Below are positions 34,999-45,800 of a stretch of 64,000 nucleotides of DNA, one piece after another. Below the pieces are notes generated by a model. The model worked only from the letters and a program-made list of their open reading frames with translations, was not told where the DNA came from and did not search any database. The position numbers and the translations under genes are program-made. The first letter of the stretch is position 1. Each line of letters begins with the position of its first letter. Origin of the DNA: Bacteroidales bacterium (GTDB taxonomy: Bacteria > Bacteroidota > Bacteroidia > Bacteroidales > P3). The stretch is taken from positions 1 to 64,000 of the forward strand of contig JAISPZ010000115.1 in assembly GCA_031274555.1 (NCBI GenBank). The letters are read 5' to 3'.

Positions 34999-37900
34999 AT
35001 CTCAACAGATATGAACCCGAAGCAAGGTTTTTAACCGATATTTTTCTGGTATTGCCCGAAACAGTCTTAACAGCATTGCCTGCCATATCAATAATTTGCG
35101 CACTTACATACTCACCCTCTGCCGTAATATATTCGGTAGCGGGATTAGGATAAACTTTTATAGCCGAAAAATTATTCACCGTTTCATTTGCGGTGAAGTC
35201 TTCCACTGTATAGTAAACAGGTTCGCACGGTATTGCATCACATTCGTTCCATAAAGAAGAAACGACATATTCGTATGTGCCAGGGGCTACATCTGCATCT
35301 TTGAATTGTACATCCGTCAATACATTTTCGTTTAATTGTATGCCGTTCCGATAGATATTGAAGCCTGTCAATTTAAGAGTGTTGCTCGTAGCGTATAGCG
35401 GTTGCTTCAATTGTTTCACAGTTATATTTTGCGTAACATTTTCCGTATTTATATTTCTGCCAAGCAGTGGTGTACCGCCACTCTTCTTCGCTGCTGACGG
35501 TGCTGCTGCCGTCACATCCCTTTGTTTTACCAACAGAGCCGTAATAGCAAAATTATTCTCTACTACGCCACTTTGAGAAGCATAACGCCACGAAGACATA
35601 TTTTCGGGTGTTTGTGATATTAAATCGCCGTATTTTGCTTTGACCGGACCGTAAGACAAGCCGAATGGCTGTTCTGTGTAATTCGAGCCTGTATAGCCAA
35701 CAACCAACTCTTTAATGCCGTCTAACGAGATAGGACTGTCAAACATTACAGTATTATAATTGGGATAGTCCAACATTCCTTCAAACGGCTCATAATATAC
35801 AACATTATCATCTAAAATCACTATCGGCTTTACATCTGCCCTCGAAACAAGGAAAAACGAGATACCGCCCAAATCAAAACCCTCGTACATCTTTAAAGTT
35901 ACGCTGTCCCAGCCTACTGCCACCGTCAATGGTGTCAGGTCTGCAAGCCCTATTGCATTTACAATAGCCTTTTCGCCGTAATATAGCGGATACGGCTCTT
36001 CAAAATATGGCAAAGACCATTTGGCTGTTACGTCATACTTTTCACTGTTCTCAGAAGCAACCGCTGAGAGATTTAGCCCTATCGGTGCACTGCAAGAGCC
36101 TTCGCCTGTAAGGGTTATTTCTATGGAGTCCGAAGCTACGCAGGAATTGTTGTAAAAACATTCTATACGGTAGGTCAAAGGCACTCCTGACGTTGCTGCC
36201 TTATCGGTATAATACAAAAATGGCCACAGCTCATCGTTTATCTGTTCACCATTTCGATAGACATTGAAACCGACCAATTTTGCTGTTTGCGAGGGTGCGT
36301 CAAACGTTAAAAACGTTTCGCCGTTTATTTCTCTCGCATCTAACCCTGACGGTGGCTGGCATGTTCCTGTCGGAAATATTTCAGCCACAACAGAGTCTGA
36401 CATTTCGGACGTACAGTTATTGTTAAATTCTACGTTTACTCTATAAACATAAATACCCGAATCGAACACTACGTCGTTATACGTTCTCTTTTGCAAAGGC
36501 GTACTGTTAAGTTTCACGCCATTCCTGAACAGGTTATATCCTCTCAAATTGGGATTGCTTTCCAATTCTAAAAGCACTGCGCAATTGCTGCCGCCTGCAA
36601 CTTGATAAACAGGTACCAGACAAACGGTGCTGTCGTCCAATATAGCAATAGAAATGCTGCCTGCACCTCCACCATAAGGACTTGCATCCGTCAAATCGAC
36701 CTTATTCATGTAGTCTATCGTCCTGCCTGTCGGCAACTTGGTGGACAAGTCGTATTCTCTAATCAGCGCACTCTTTGTACCTGACTGTTCGTTTGTATAG
36801 ATTTTGCCTTTATAGTAAGCCGTTCCAGACGTTGAAGCAGAAAGCGAAAGTCCATCCCCTATAAGTTCTCCGTCCTTCTTAATAAAGAAACTCGTTTGCC
36901 AGCCGCCAACCTCAAAACCGCCGTTTCCACCATCTAACGAAGCAACGTAGGTAAAGTGATTGATTTCGGTTACATTGCTTACGCTAAAGTAGTCTAAAAT
37001 GCTTTTATTTTCCAAATCTATCTTATATACACGGTTAGGCACACAGGCAACATAGACAGATGTGCCGTCCGTAGCAAACGCAATAACAGCAGGCAAGCTA
37101 GGAATATCAAACACTTCCGCCAGATGACCCGCATCATCAAATTTTGCAATACCGCGAGTATTGAAAGTAGTAGAATAGTAATAGTCTTTATACTTGAAAA
37201 ATGTGTAACGGGTATCGGATAACAAGTCCATTTTAGAGATGAAGTCCATATCCTCGCTGACATACTTCGTCTTACTTTCCACAACACTTTCGCCAGACAC
37301 TGCTTTATGGATTTGGTCAGTATCACCACCAAACAGTGTCGGACTTGCGCTTGCGCCATTCTCTACACGATCTGTGGATAAACCCCACCGAACTGCGACC
37401 GTACGGTTGTATATCACTTCGTGATTTATTCTTTTCACCGAATAGCAGCCACCTACCGGCACTATTTGAATGGAAAATGCGTCGCTTGGGTTGGACTCGC
37501 CTGTTTGATAAATAGCCGTAACAGTATAGGTGTGGTATCCTTCCGCAGGCGCAGGATCTACGTAAGAAAGAGTTGTGATTGGCGTACTGTTCATTTTTAC
37601 GCCATTTCTATATGCATTGTACCCTGTAATCTGTCGTCCGTTCGGAATAGGTTCAAACCACGAAAGAGTGACAAACATCGTTTCCCTCGTCTGTTTTACA
37701 CGCAGTGCCTGCGGGCGAGAATTAACAGTACTGTCCCCCAGAACAACAATAAATGAGCCGTAATTGCTCCCCACTAATCCGTATCCGCAAAGTACTTTAC
37801 CGTCTATCGAAATATCCGTACCATGCTCTAAAGTAATGCCTGTTGCCGTTAAGCCATACAGTTCTCTCAGGAAAATAGACAGAGGCAATGTGCCTGTTTC

Positions 37901-38830
37901 TTTACTCCAGACAAGCGCACCCTCATTAGCGTAGCCTATAGCTAATCCATTATCGGAAATGCCTGTAAAGTTAGCCTTGTTCCAACCCGGATAAGTTGGA
38001 ATATCTTCTCTAATATAGCCTGTATCATTTTTATACCAAATCGCGCCAGATGCCCCAAGATAGCCACTAAGCAGAGAGCCATCGGAATTAGACGAGAACA
38101 CCTCGCCTACATCATCATTGTTGCCCAAAAAAATAGCTGTATCTCCACGCCAGATATGCGGAGTTCTTACGCCGGTATTTTGCCATTGTCCCCATCCGTA
38201 AATAACGCTTCCGTCTGCAGAAATTCCGTTGGCACGACATCCGTAATTGCTAAGCCCTGTAAAAGAAAAAGCTGGATAAAGAAAACGTGTGAACGTTTCG
38301 TTTTCCCATACTAACCCTATAAAATATACTCCTGTGCCACCATAAGGTACGGTAGTATAACCCATACCTGTCATTACTCTGCCGTCCCCCGATATTCCCC
38401 AGCCACTGTAATTACGATGATACTCCGTAGGGTCATTGGGATTATAGCCTGTAAAAGGCGGCAGTACTCTAACTTTTCCGTCTTTATAAACTGCTGCATT
38501 AGTCCAATCGTGACTTGTATTACCTGTCATGTAGGATATGCCAGAATCCCCGATAATCGTTGCGTTATTGGCAACTCTGCGAGGATATATATGTGAAAGT
38601 CGCATAACACTGTCAGTAGATCTGTTGTAGAGAAAACCTCCACTACCTCCGAAATTACCTACAAAATAATTTCCGTCTGGCGACATATCCGTAACGACTC
38701 CACTTGGTGCATCACTTATTCTAATAAGTGTTGCCTTTTCCCCCGCAACTGTTTGGGCGTGTAAATTAGTGCTGAAATGGCTGCTGAAAACAAAAGAGAT
38801 AAAGAGCAACCGAGAAAATGTTCTAATCAT
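34949..38830 (-). CDS. giant T9SS-secreted protein with HAF-like propeller and FN3-like repeats (paralogue 1)
   Basis: The 1293-residue protein has a signal peptide (ending LHAQ), then HAF-like repeats (about 30-370: SPDGNYFVGNFG, GDGRVMTGMGY, ADGSVIYGWGQW, IDGKVLCGYGL), a fibronectin-III-like domain, a second propeller-like region (about 540-760) and several more FN3-like domains. Each FN3-like domain carries the recurring phrase GY/FN-x-Y/FRNG-x-x-x-N (four copies: GYNAYRNG, GYNLFRNG, GFNVYRNG, GFNIYRNG), reminiscent of gingipain-type adhesin domains. The last 80 residues are a type A sorting domain (IKVYPNPATEYITAEGEY, IDMAGNAVKTV). A tandem paralogue lies 4 nt upstream. It probably acts as a surface adhesin or binding protein; the ligand is unknown. 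Confidence 0.8.
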   Translation of the reverse strand: MIRTFSRLLFISFVFSSHFSTNLHAQTVAGEKATLIRISDAPSGVVTDMSPDGNYFVGNFGGSGGFLYNRSTDSVMRLSHIYPRRVANNATIIGDSGISYMTGNTSHDWTNAAVYKDGKVRVLPPFTGYNPNDPTEYHRNYSGWGISGDGRVMTGMGYTTVPYGGTGVYFIGLVWENETFTRFLYPAFSFTGLSNYGCRANGISADGSVIYGWGQWQNTGVRTPHIWRGDTAIFLGNNDDVGEVFSSNSDGSLLSGYLGASGAIWYKNDTGYIREDIPTYPGWNKANFTGISDNGLAIGYANEGALVWSKETGTLPLSIFLRELYGLTATGITLEHGTDISIDGKVLCGYGLVGSNYGSFIVVLGDSTVNSRPQALRVKQTRETMFVTLSWFEPIPNGRQITGYNAYRNGVKMNSTPITTLSYVDPAPAEGYHTYTVTAIYQTGESNPSDAFSIQIVPVGGCYSVKRINHEVIYNRTVAVRWGLSTDRVENGASASPTLFGGDTDQIHKAVSGESVVESKTKYVSEDMDFISKMDLLSDTRYTFFKYKDYYYSTTFNTRGIAKFDDAGHLAEVFDIPSLPAVIAFATDGTSVYVACVPNRVYKIDLENKSILDYFSVSNVTEINHFTYVASLDGGNGGFEVGGWQTSFFIKKDGELIGDGLSLSASTSGTAYYKGKIYTNEQSGTKSALIREYDLSTKLPTGRTIDYMNKVDLTDASPYGGGAGSISIAILDDSTVCLVPVYQVAGGSNCAVLLELESNPNLRGYNLFRNGVKLNSTPLQKRTYNDVVFDSGIYVYRVNVEFNNNCTSEMSDSVVAEIFPTGTCQPPSGLDAREINGETFLTFDAPSQTAKLVGFNVYRNGEQINDELWPFLYYTDKAATSGVPLTYRIECFYNNSCVASDSIEITLTGEGSCSAPIGLNLSAVASENSEKYDVTAKWSLPYFEEPYPLYYGEKAIVNAIGLADLTPLTVAVGWDSVTLKMYEGFDLGGISFFLVSRADVKPIVILDDNVVYYEPFEGMLDYPNYNTVMFDSPISLDGIKELVVGYTGSNYTEQPFGLSYGPVKAKYGDLISQTPENMSSWRYASQSGVVENNFAITALLVKQRDVTAAAPSAAKKSGGTPLLGRNINTENVTQNITVKQLKQPLYATSNTLKLTGFNIYRNGIQLNENVLTDVQFKDADVAPGTYEYVVSSLWNECDAIPCEPVYYTVEDFTANETVNNFSAIKVYPNPATEYITAEGEYVSAQIIDMAGNAVKTVSGNTRKISVKNLASGSYLLRFILANNQVYVCKLLVK

Positions 38831-38834
38831 AATA

Positions 38835-41800
38835 CTATCTAATAAAAAGTTTAAAGGTCGAGATTTTATTATTTGACAAAGTCAGTCGTAACAGGTACGC
38901 GCCAGAAGCAAAGCCTCTAACCGATATTTTTGAAGTATTGCCCGAAACAGTCTTGACAGTACGACCTGTCATATCCGTAATTTGGGCACTCACATACTCC
39001 CCCTCTACCATGACATATTCCGTTGCAGGATTTGGATAGAGCCTAATGGCAGATATATTCGTAGCCACTTCGTTTGCAACGTCTTCTAACGTGTAATCCA
39101 CCACATCGCCAACCACTCCGTCACATACATTCCATAACGAAGACACAGCATATTCGTACCTGCCTGGTCCCACGCCCAAATCAACGTATTGCGTACTTTT
39201 AATTATTTCGGAGTTTACCTGCTGCCCATTTCTGTAAAGGTTAAAACCCGTCAGTTTCTTAGCGTTATTTGCATACTGCGGATGGTCTAACGTCTTTGCG
39301 AGAAGTTTTGGTTTTTCTACCGTTATTGGACGGTTGAGTAGCGAACCGCCACGTTTTGCAGGTGCGGACGCTTCTGTAGAGATTTCACGTTGTTTCACCA
39401 ACAATGCCGTAATAGCAAAGTTGTAGGGCAATTCAGCTGAAGAAACAGGATACCATGATGTCATATCTTCCGGTGTTTGCGAAAACAAGTCGCCATAGTC
39501 CCACACTGCCTCTCCAAATGCCATGCCGAATGGTCTATTTCCTGCACCATAATTGGAAGCCGTATAACCGACTACCAACTCTTTGATATTATCTAAAGAA
39601 ACAGGCTCATCAAACATAATCCTGTTATAAGAACTCTCATAGATTTCCCCATCAAACGGTTCATGATATACTATCTTTTCATCTAAAATAACTATCGGCT
39701 TTATATCCGCACGGTCCTGAATAAAAAATTCTATTCCACCCAATGAGTAGCCCTCATACATGTACAACACGGTTGTGTCCCAACCAACAGCTGCCGTCCC
39801 TGCTAAACCATCCTGCAAGCCTATGGCAGTAATCGCCACTGCCTCGCCATAATACAACGGATACGGATGTTCAAAATAGGGTAACGACCACGCTGCCGTT
39901 ACGTCGTGCATATTGCCTGATGAGGACGGCGTACTCGTCAAACGAAGTCCCACAGGTGCACCACATATACCCTCTCCATTGAGGGTTATTTCGACAGAGT
40001 CGGAAGCTGTGCAAGAGTTGTCGTAATAACTTTCCACACGATATACGTGCGTTGCCTCTGTCGCTTCCCTGTCCGTGTAGTTAGAAACGATACGAAAATC
40101 ATCGTTAATCTTGACACCGTCCCTAAATATGTTAAACCCGACAATCTGACCGTACAGATAGGAGTCAGGCATATCAAACGACAGAAATGCTTCGCCCTTG
40201 ATTTCTATCGCCTGCAAGTCTTTAACAGGACTGCATACACCGAGTATCGGCTTAATGGTAGTTTTGGTATAAGTGATAGTATCCGACACACAACCGTTTA
40301 CAAATTCTGCTGATACAGTATAGTTATATGTGCCAGCTTCGTATAATTCTTCTTGTATGTACCGCCTCTGCAACAATTCTGTGTTTATTTTTTCGTTGTT
40401 GCGATATACATTATATCCTTTTAGTTTCGGGTTCTTTTTAAATTCTAAGAAGATAGCCTGGTTCTGTTGGTTTGTAACCTGATAAACAGGAATTAAGCAA
40501 ACAGTGCTGTCTTCCATTACAACACAAGATATTGAACCTGCTACTCCATCTTCAAATGGAATACCGATGTTTGCAAGCACAAGATTTTTCCACATTTGGA
40601 TTGACAAACCTGTTGGCTGCCCTGTAACTGCATCATATTCGCGAATTAAACTGCGACCTAATCCCACCTGTTCGTGTGAATATATTTTTCCGCCATAGTA
40701 CGTTGTGCCCGCAATATCACCGCTGTTAGAAATACCATCGCTCAAATATGTACCAGATTTGTCTATAAAATAACTTGAAGTCCAGTCCCCTACTTCAAAA
40801 CCACCTCTGCCTCCATCTAAGGATGGGATATAGGCAAGGTGCTGTATGCTTTTCACCATCGTATCAGGCAGGGCAATTGAGTTTCTTATACCGTCCGTTC
40901 CCTCTATGTCTATTTCGTAAATTCTATTCGTTTTACATGCTGCATACACGTCAGTTCCGTCTGTGGTAAGGGCAATAACAGTACCTGTACCCGGAATATC
41001 AATCGTTTTGATTAACGTGCCTGACTCGTCAAGAACAGATATACCCTGCTGGCTGTGTGCACCCGAATAGTAAAGTCCTTTGAACGGAAAGCATGTATAT
41101 CGATTATGAGAGAGCAAATCAAGTGTTCTTACGTAATCCAAATCAACTAAACTGTCTGTCGAGGCTTTTGATTGGGATTTCTGGGGACCGTCGTACTCAT
41201 AGTTCGGCTCTGCATTTTTGCTATTTTTGCTCGCAACAGGCGCGTTTGCTTTTTCTATAATATCCGAAGACAAGCCCCAAGCTACTGTGATGTTACGGTT
41301 GTACTGATTATAGACATCCACCCTCTGTACGGCATAACACCCGCCGACGGCAACAACCTGTACATTAAATGCCTCGCTCTGTTCGGACTCCCCAGATGCA
41401 TACACAGCGGTAACAGCATAAGAACGCGAACCTGTAGGGGGAGTGTCTTGATATGTCAGTTCTGTTACTATGCTCGCATTTATTTTTACACCATCTCTGT
41501 AAATATTATATCCTAAAACTTCACGTCCGCTATTTATTGGTTTTTGCCACGTAACTTTAACAAAGGCTGTTTCTCTTTGCTGACGTGCCGACACACCTGA
41601 CGGACGTGGGTTTATCATTTCGTCTTCCAGCAGAATTACATACGAAATATAATCACCCTCACTTGCACCCCAGCCTGCAATAACTTTTCCGTCCGAAGAT
41701 ATGGCATCTGGTGTGCCAAGTTCATACTTGCCCGGAACAGTTAATCCGTATAATTCTTTCAGGTAAGTGTTTACCGGCAACATTCCTGTCTTGCGCGACC

Positions 41801-42728
41801 AAACCATACCTCCACGGTCCGTAACAAATGCCTGATACAACATCCCCACGGCAACACCACTATCCGAAATAGAAAATAAGGTTGAACTTATCCATCCCGG
41901 AGGTGCCGCTAATTTTTCTGACGTGTAACCTGTTTCCGTTCTTGTCCACAATACACCATCCCGCCCGATTGTGCCACCCAGAACAGAGCCATTCGTATTG
42001 GAACACCAAACTTCACCCGCACGTTCTTCATTAGTATTACCGCCTACATAATATGCCACGCTGTCTCTCCAAATATGTGGCGCACGCTGTTCGTATGGCG
42101 GATATGCACCCCAGCCGAACGTTGTTCTGCCGTCCGCCGAAATTCCATTGGCACGTGCGCCGTACGCCTGTGCACCATAAGTACCTTGAGCTGGATTGAA
42201 AGGAAACGCGGGATGTATCCAATAGGCAAACTGTCCGTCTATCCAATTGACACCACCACACGGAGTATATGATTCTCTGTGATAATACGCCATTCCTGTT
42301 GCCACACGTCCGTCTGCCGACAAGCCGTATGCAGTCGCAGCCTTGCTGTAATCGCTAAAGTCATCGGGATTAAATCCCGGATATGACGGCAAAGCCGTCC
42401 ACACGCCGTTTTTATAAATGGCTACATGCTCGTAACCGTCTTTGATAATAGTTCCGACAATAGTCATATCATCGGCTACATCTTTTGTGTGTACATCTGG
42501 AAAGACGTAGAACGTATCATCGACAACGTCATAAACAAATCCTGCGGTACTGCCAAATTCACCGACAACATATCTTCCGTTGGAAGAAACATTGGTAGCC
42601 ATACCTCCTTTTGCAGCATCCAAACTTATAAAGGTGGCTTTTGTGCCGTTAATTACTGTTGTTGTTTGCGCTAAGGCAAAAAAGCCAAAGCAGGCAGCAA
42701 TAGTGCTGAATAAAAATAAGCGTTTCAT
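38835..42728 (-). CDS. giant T9SS-secreted protein, tandem paralogue 2
   Basis: The 1297-residue protein has the same plan as its downstream neighbour: signal peptide (MKRLFLFSTIAACFGFFALAQ), HAF-like repeats (SADGRVATGMAYY, SADGRTTFGWGAY, SSDGKVIAGWGAS), FN3-like domains with GYNIYRDG, GYNVYRNN, GFNIFRDG and GFNLYRNG, and a sorting domain (IRLYPNPATEYVMVEGEYV, ITDMTGRTVKTV). The two proteins are clearly related along their whole length and differ mostly in loops, implying a fairly old duplication. Only 4 nt separate the genes, so they are one transcript. A weak stem-loop (42756-42785) lies in its leader. Confidence 0.8.
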   Translation of the reverse strand: MKRLFLFSTIAACFGFFALAQTTTVINGTKATFISLDAAKGGMATNVSSNGRYVVGEFGSTAGFVYDVVDDTFYVFPDVHTKDVADDMTIVGTIIKDGYEHVAIYKNGVWTALPSYPGFNPDDFSDYSKAATAYGLSADGRVATGMAYYHRESYTPCGGVNWIDGQFAYWIHPAFPFNPAQGTYGAQAYGARANGISADGRTTFGWGAYPPYEQRAPHIWRDSVAYYVGGNTNEERAGEVWCSNTNGSVLGGTIGRDGVLWTRTETGYTSEKLAAPPGWISSTLFSISDSGVAVGMLYQAFVTDRGGMVWSRKTGMLPVNTYLKELYGLTVPGKYELGTPDAISSDGKVIAGWGASEGDYISYVILLEDEMINPRPSGVSARQQRETAFVKVTWQKPINSGREVLGYNIYRDGVKINASIVTELTYQDTPPTGSRSYAVTAVYASGESEQSEAFNVQVVAVGGCYAVQRVDVYNQYNRNITVAWGLSSDIIEKANAPVASKNSKNAEPNYEYDGPQKSQSKASTDSLVDLDYVRTLDLLSHNRYTCFPFKGLYYSGAHSQQGISVLDESGTLIKTIDIPGTGTVIALTTDGTDVYAACKTNRIYEIDIEGTDGIRNSIALPDTMVKSIQHLAYIPSLDGGRGGFEVGDWTSSYFIDKSGTYLSDGISNSGDIAGTTYYGGKIYSHEQVGLGRSLIREYDAVTGQPTGLSIQMWKNLVLANIGIPFEDGVAGSISCVVMEDSTVCLIPVYQVTNQQNQAIFLEFKKNPKLKGYNVYRNNEKINTELLQRRYIQEELYEAGTYNYTVSAEFVNGCVSDTITYTKTTIKPILGVCSPVKDLQAIEIKGEAFLSFDMPDSYLYGQIVGFNIFRDGVKINDDFRIVSNYTDREATEATHVYRVESYYDNSCTASDSVEITLNGEGICGAPVGLRLTSTPSSSGNMHDVTAAWSLPYFEHPYPLYYGEAVAITAIGLQDGLAGTAAVGWDTTVLYMYEGYSLGGIEFFIQDRADIKPIVILDEKIVYHEPFDGEIYESSYNRIMFDEPVSLDNIKELVVGYTASNYGAGNRPFGMAFGEAVWDYGDLFSQTPEDMTSWYPVSSAELPYNFAITALLVKQREISTEASAPAKRGGSLLNRPITVEKPKLLAKTLDHPQYANNAKKLTGFNLYRNGQQVNSEIIKSTQYVDLGVGPGRYEYAVSSLWNVCDGVVGDVVDYTLEDVANEVATNISAIRLYPNPATEYVMVEGEYVSAQITDMTGRTVKTVSGNTSKISVRGFASGAYLLRLTLSNNKISTFKLFIR

Positions 42729-42755
42729 TATATTGGTTGTTTTTTATGTGAACAG

Positions 42756-42785
42756 AACCCCTGCATTATCACTTAGGGGTTTTTG
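42756..42785 (+). other. small hairpin in the leader of the paralogue-2 gene
   Basis: AACCCCT (42756-42762) pairs with AGGGGTT (42775-42781), followed on the plus strand by T residues. On the plus strand it looks like a terminator, but no plus-strand gene ends nearby. On the minus strand it would lie in the leader of the gene starting at 42728. Confidence 0.35.
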
Positions 42786-42817
42786 AATGGGACGAATGAG
42801 CGGAGCGGACAAAATTA

Positions 42818-42869
42818 ACCCCAAAAGTTAAGCTATGAGAGTTTATTCTTATCACTTAACTTTTGGGGT
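42818..42869 (-). terminator. 15-bp perfect inverted repeat after the FN3 cargo gene
   Basis: ACCCCAAAAGTTAAG (42818-42832) and its exact complement (42855-42869) flank a 22-nt loop. On the minus strand the stem begins 14 nt after the stop of the gene at 42884-46996 and is followed by TTAATTTTG, which could serve as a terminator. The long loop also leaves room for a protein-binding site. Confidence 0.5.
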
Positions 42870-42883
42870 AAATTCGAGATAAT

Positions 42884-45800
42884 CTATTTTACAAAAGCCT
42901 TGTAGGTGATAGATTGAGTTGTGGTATGCAGACGAACGACTATCAAGCTATTCTTAACCTGCACAGGCAACGTTACATCGCCATTTGTGTTTAACGTATA
43001 ACTGCCCACTTTCTGACCGTTAGTGTTAAATATTTCCACTACGTTTATCTTGCTTCCGTTCGGATTGCTGATATAAAGTGTTTTGTTGGCAACATACACG
43101 TTAAAGGATTTGCTCAATGCTTCCCCGCTGATACCTACATCCTGTAACGTTGTTACGTTTCCTGTTGCAGTCCATGCACTTGTATCGCCCTCTGAACAGA
43201 AAGCACGTAATTTGTAAACGTATGGAGTGTTGGCAGTCAATTCATCTACAAGTACGTATGTCTGGCTGTTATTGTAAACGAGATTTTTTTCCGCTGCTCC
43301 GCCTGCTAAATTCACATAAATATTTGCAGCGGTAGTCTGCGTGTAAAGAATTTCAAACGAGTTTTTGGTAACATTCGTGTGGCTAACCGCTGTCGGCACA
43401 TCACAGGGAGGCAATGTGTTGAAAGTTTTTGCAGTTGCCCAAAGGCTTGTGTCTGCCAAGTCTGCGCTGCACTGTACTTGAACGCTGTACGTGTAGTTAG
43501 TACCCGGAGTTAAACCTGAAAGTGCTTTTGGTGAAGTGGCTGATGTTACAACTGTCCATGCTGCCTCGCTTGTCTTACGGTATCTCACGTTGAAAGATGT
43601 TGCGCCCTCGCGGTCCCATGCAATCGTTATGCCTGTAGCCGAAAGGTTCGATGTACGAAGATTTGTTGCTTCATTGCATATATACGTTGTGAAAGACGAT
43701 GTTAGCCAAGTGCTTGAATCGTTAGTCGTGCAAGTTCCCTGTACTCCACATTCGTAAGTAACTCCACTTGTCAAGCCTGTAAGACTTAAACTCGTATCGG
43801 GCAATGTAACTGCGAGATATGTGTAGTCTGCTGCATCTGCCGCTTTATAGCGAACGAGAACATCCGAGTTGGACGACCATGCTAACTCTGCGGTTTCTTT
43901 GCCCACAGAAGAAACGGTCAAATCTGTTGGAGCAGGGCAGGAAAGCTCTATGGATACGTTTGTGATATATACACTGTTGCTCGTGCCTACATTACCGGTA
44001 TTTCCCTTATAGAACGCCACTTGTACAGGGCTTGTATATTCTTTCAAACTTATCTCGTAATGCGTTGTTGTGTTTGCAATCTCCGACCATGGAATACCTC
44101 CGTCTTTGCCCCATCTTAGTACAGTGTCGTTAATCGTAAAAGTTGCTCCACCATCTTGAGAAATAAGAAGTAATAATTCTGCATTTTGTCCCGGGTCGCC
44201 CGTCTGTTGATAGTAAATATCAAAGCCGAGTTTATATGGAACACTGTTATCTATTTTTGTAACAGGTAAAAACATTGTTGCATATTCATAGCCTCCAAAG
44301 CTTGCTCTAAGGCTGTAAACACTTGGGTCAGGCATGAATTCTCTAACTGTCCAGTACACATTATTATATTGTACATCATCTGTTATCGACGAACCGTCTG
44401 TAGGGAACGGATTGTTAGAAGAAAACGAATACCAATAAGGCTCATATACGGGGGAAGCTCCTGGCGAAGTTAATGTAAAGGAAGTAAAGTCACAGAAAAA
44501 CGGTGCTTCGTATTTCGTCATAATAGGCGCAGAAACGTCTGACCACAAGCTGATTGCCGATTCCGTACAAACAGCTTGTACTCTTACATTATATTTTGTC
44601 TGCGGATCCAATCCTGCTATTGCAAACGTATCATTCGTTACTCGAACAGAATCAATCCATTCCTCTGTGCCCGCTTTTTTGTAGGATATATTCCATGCTG
44701 TAAGATCTTCTTCGTAATCTTTCCATGTAACAACTATTTCGTTCGGTGTTATCAAATCTTCACTCACAGGAAATGGGGTATATGATTTTTCGCACGCAGG
44801 TTTTTCCTCTACAATAAAATTGGTGTATTGCAGGGATGGGGCGGCACCCATCGGTGGTACAATAATTTTGGAAGTAACCCTGATATTGATAGCCTGATTT
44901 GCATATTCGGATGGTATATTCATCTCATACATGGCAAACGTACCTTCTACAGATACACTTGATTTATAGTCCTTGTTTTGGTTTTCGCTTGTAATCACTC
45001 CTATTTTTTGATATCCCGCATCTGCAAACATATCTTCTGCAGCAGTTACTTCCACTATGATAGAGTCTGATGCTGCAAGACTATAGAGAGAATTACTAGG
45101 CCAGCCACTTGCATAAAAGCCCGCATCAAAACGCAACCGATAGGTAGAAGCTCCTCCTAACTTAATATCTGGCATTATAAAATACGAAGGAGTACTCGTG
45201 GCCGTTGCTCTTAGTGTCGGGATATTGGCGACTGCGTCTGTCAAGTATAAGAGAAATTGTGCGCTTGATGTGCTACCGATGGAGACAAAGCCTTTTGCTT
45301 TTTGACCAGTTCCATACGTTGAAAGACCTGGTACATCCTTAAAGTCTATTGTTACCGGAACAGACAAACCACTCCTTGTTGCCTGTATAGATGTTGCATA
45401 GAGCGTGGAGTTATATGCACCACTTAAAGAAAATCCGTAGTAGTAGTAAACTTCTCCCTTATCAAGATTTTCGTCGTTGTAAGTTCCTGTTGTTACCCCT
45501 TTATACACAATAATTGCTTTATTTGTCCCTGCCGTAATCGTATCGCCTAGCATATTTTTGGTGATAAACAGTTCATCCGAAGCAAGATTAGAAGACGTTA
45601 AAGCCGTATTGCTGCGAATAACTATCGCCTCGCTTGCACCGTTTGCAGTAATTGATAATCTTATTTCATTAGTATCTCTGTATGTGGCAGTTATCTCTGG
45701 CGCACCGCCTCCTGTTGTAACTTCTTCTTTACTTGACGTAGCGGAAAACAGCGTATCGTCCCCCATACATTTGTAGTTATAACTATACGCATATACATAA

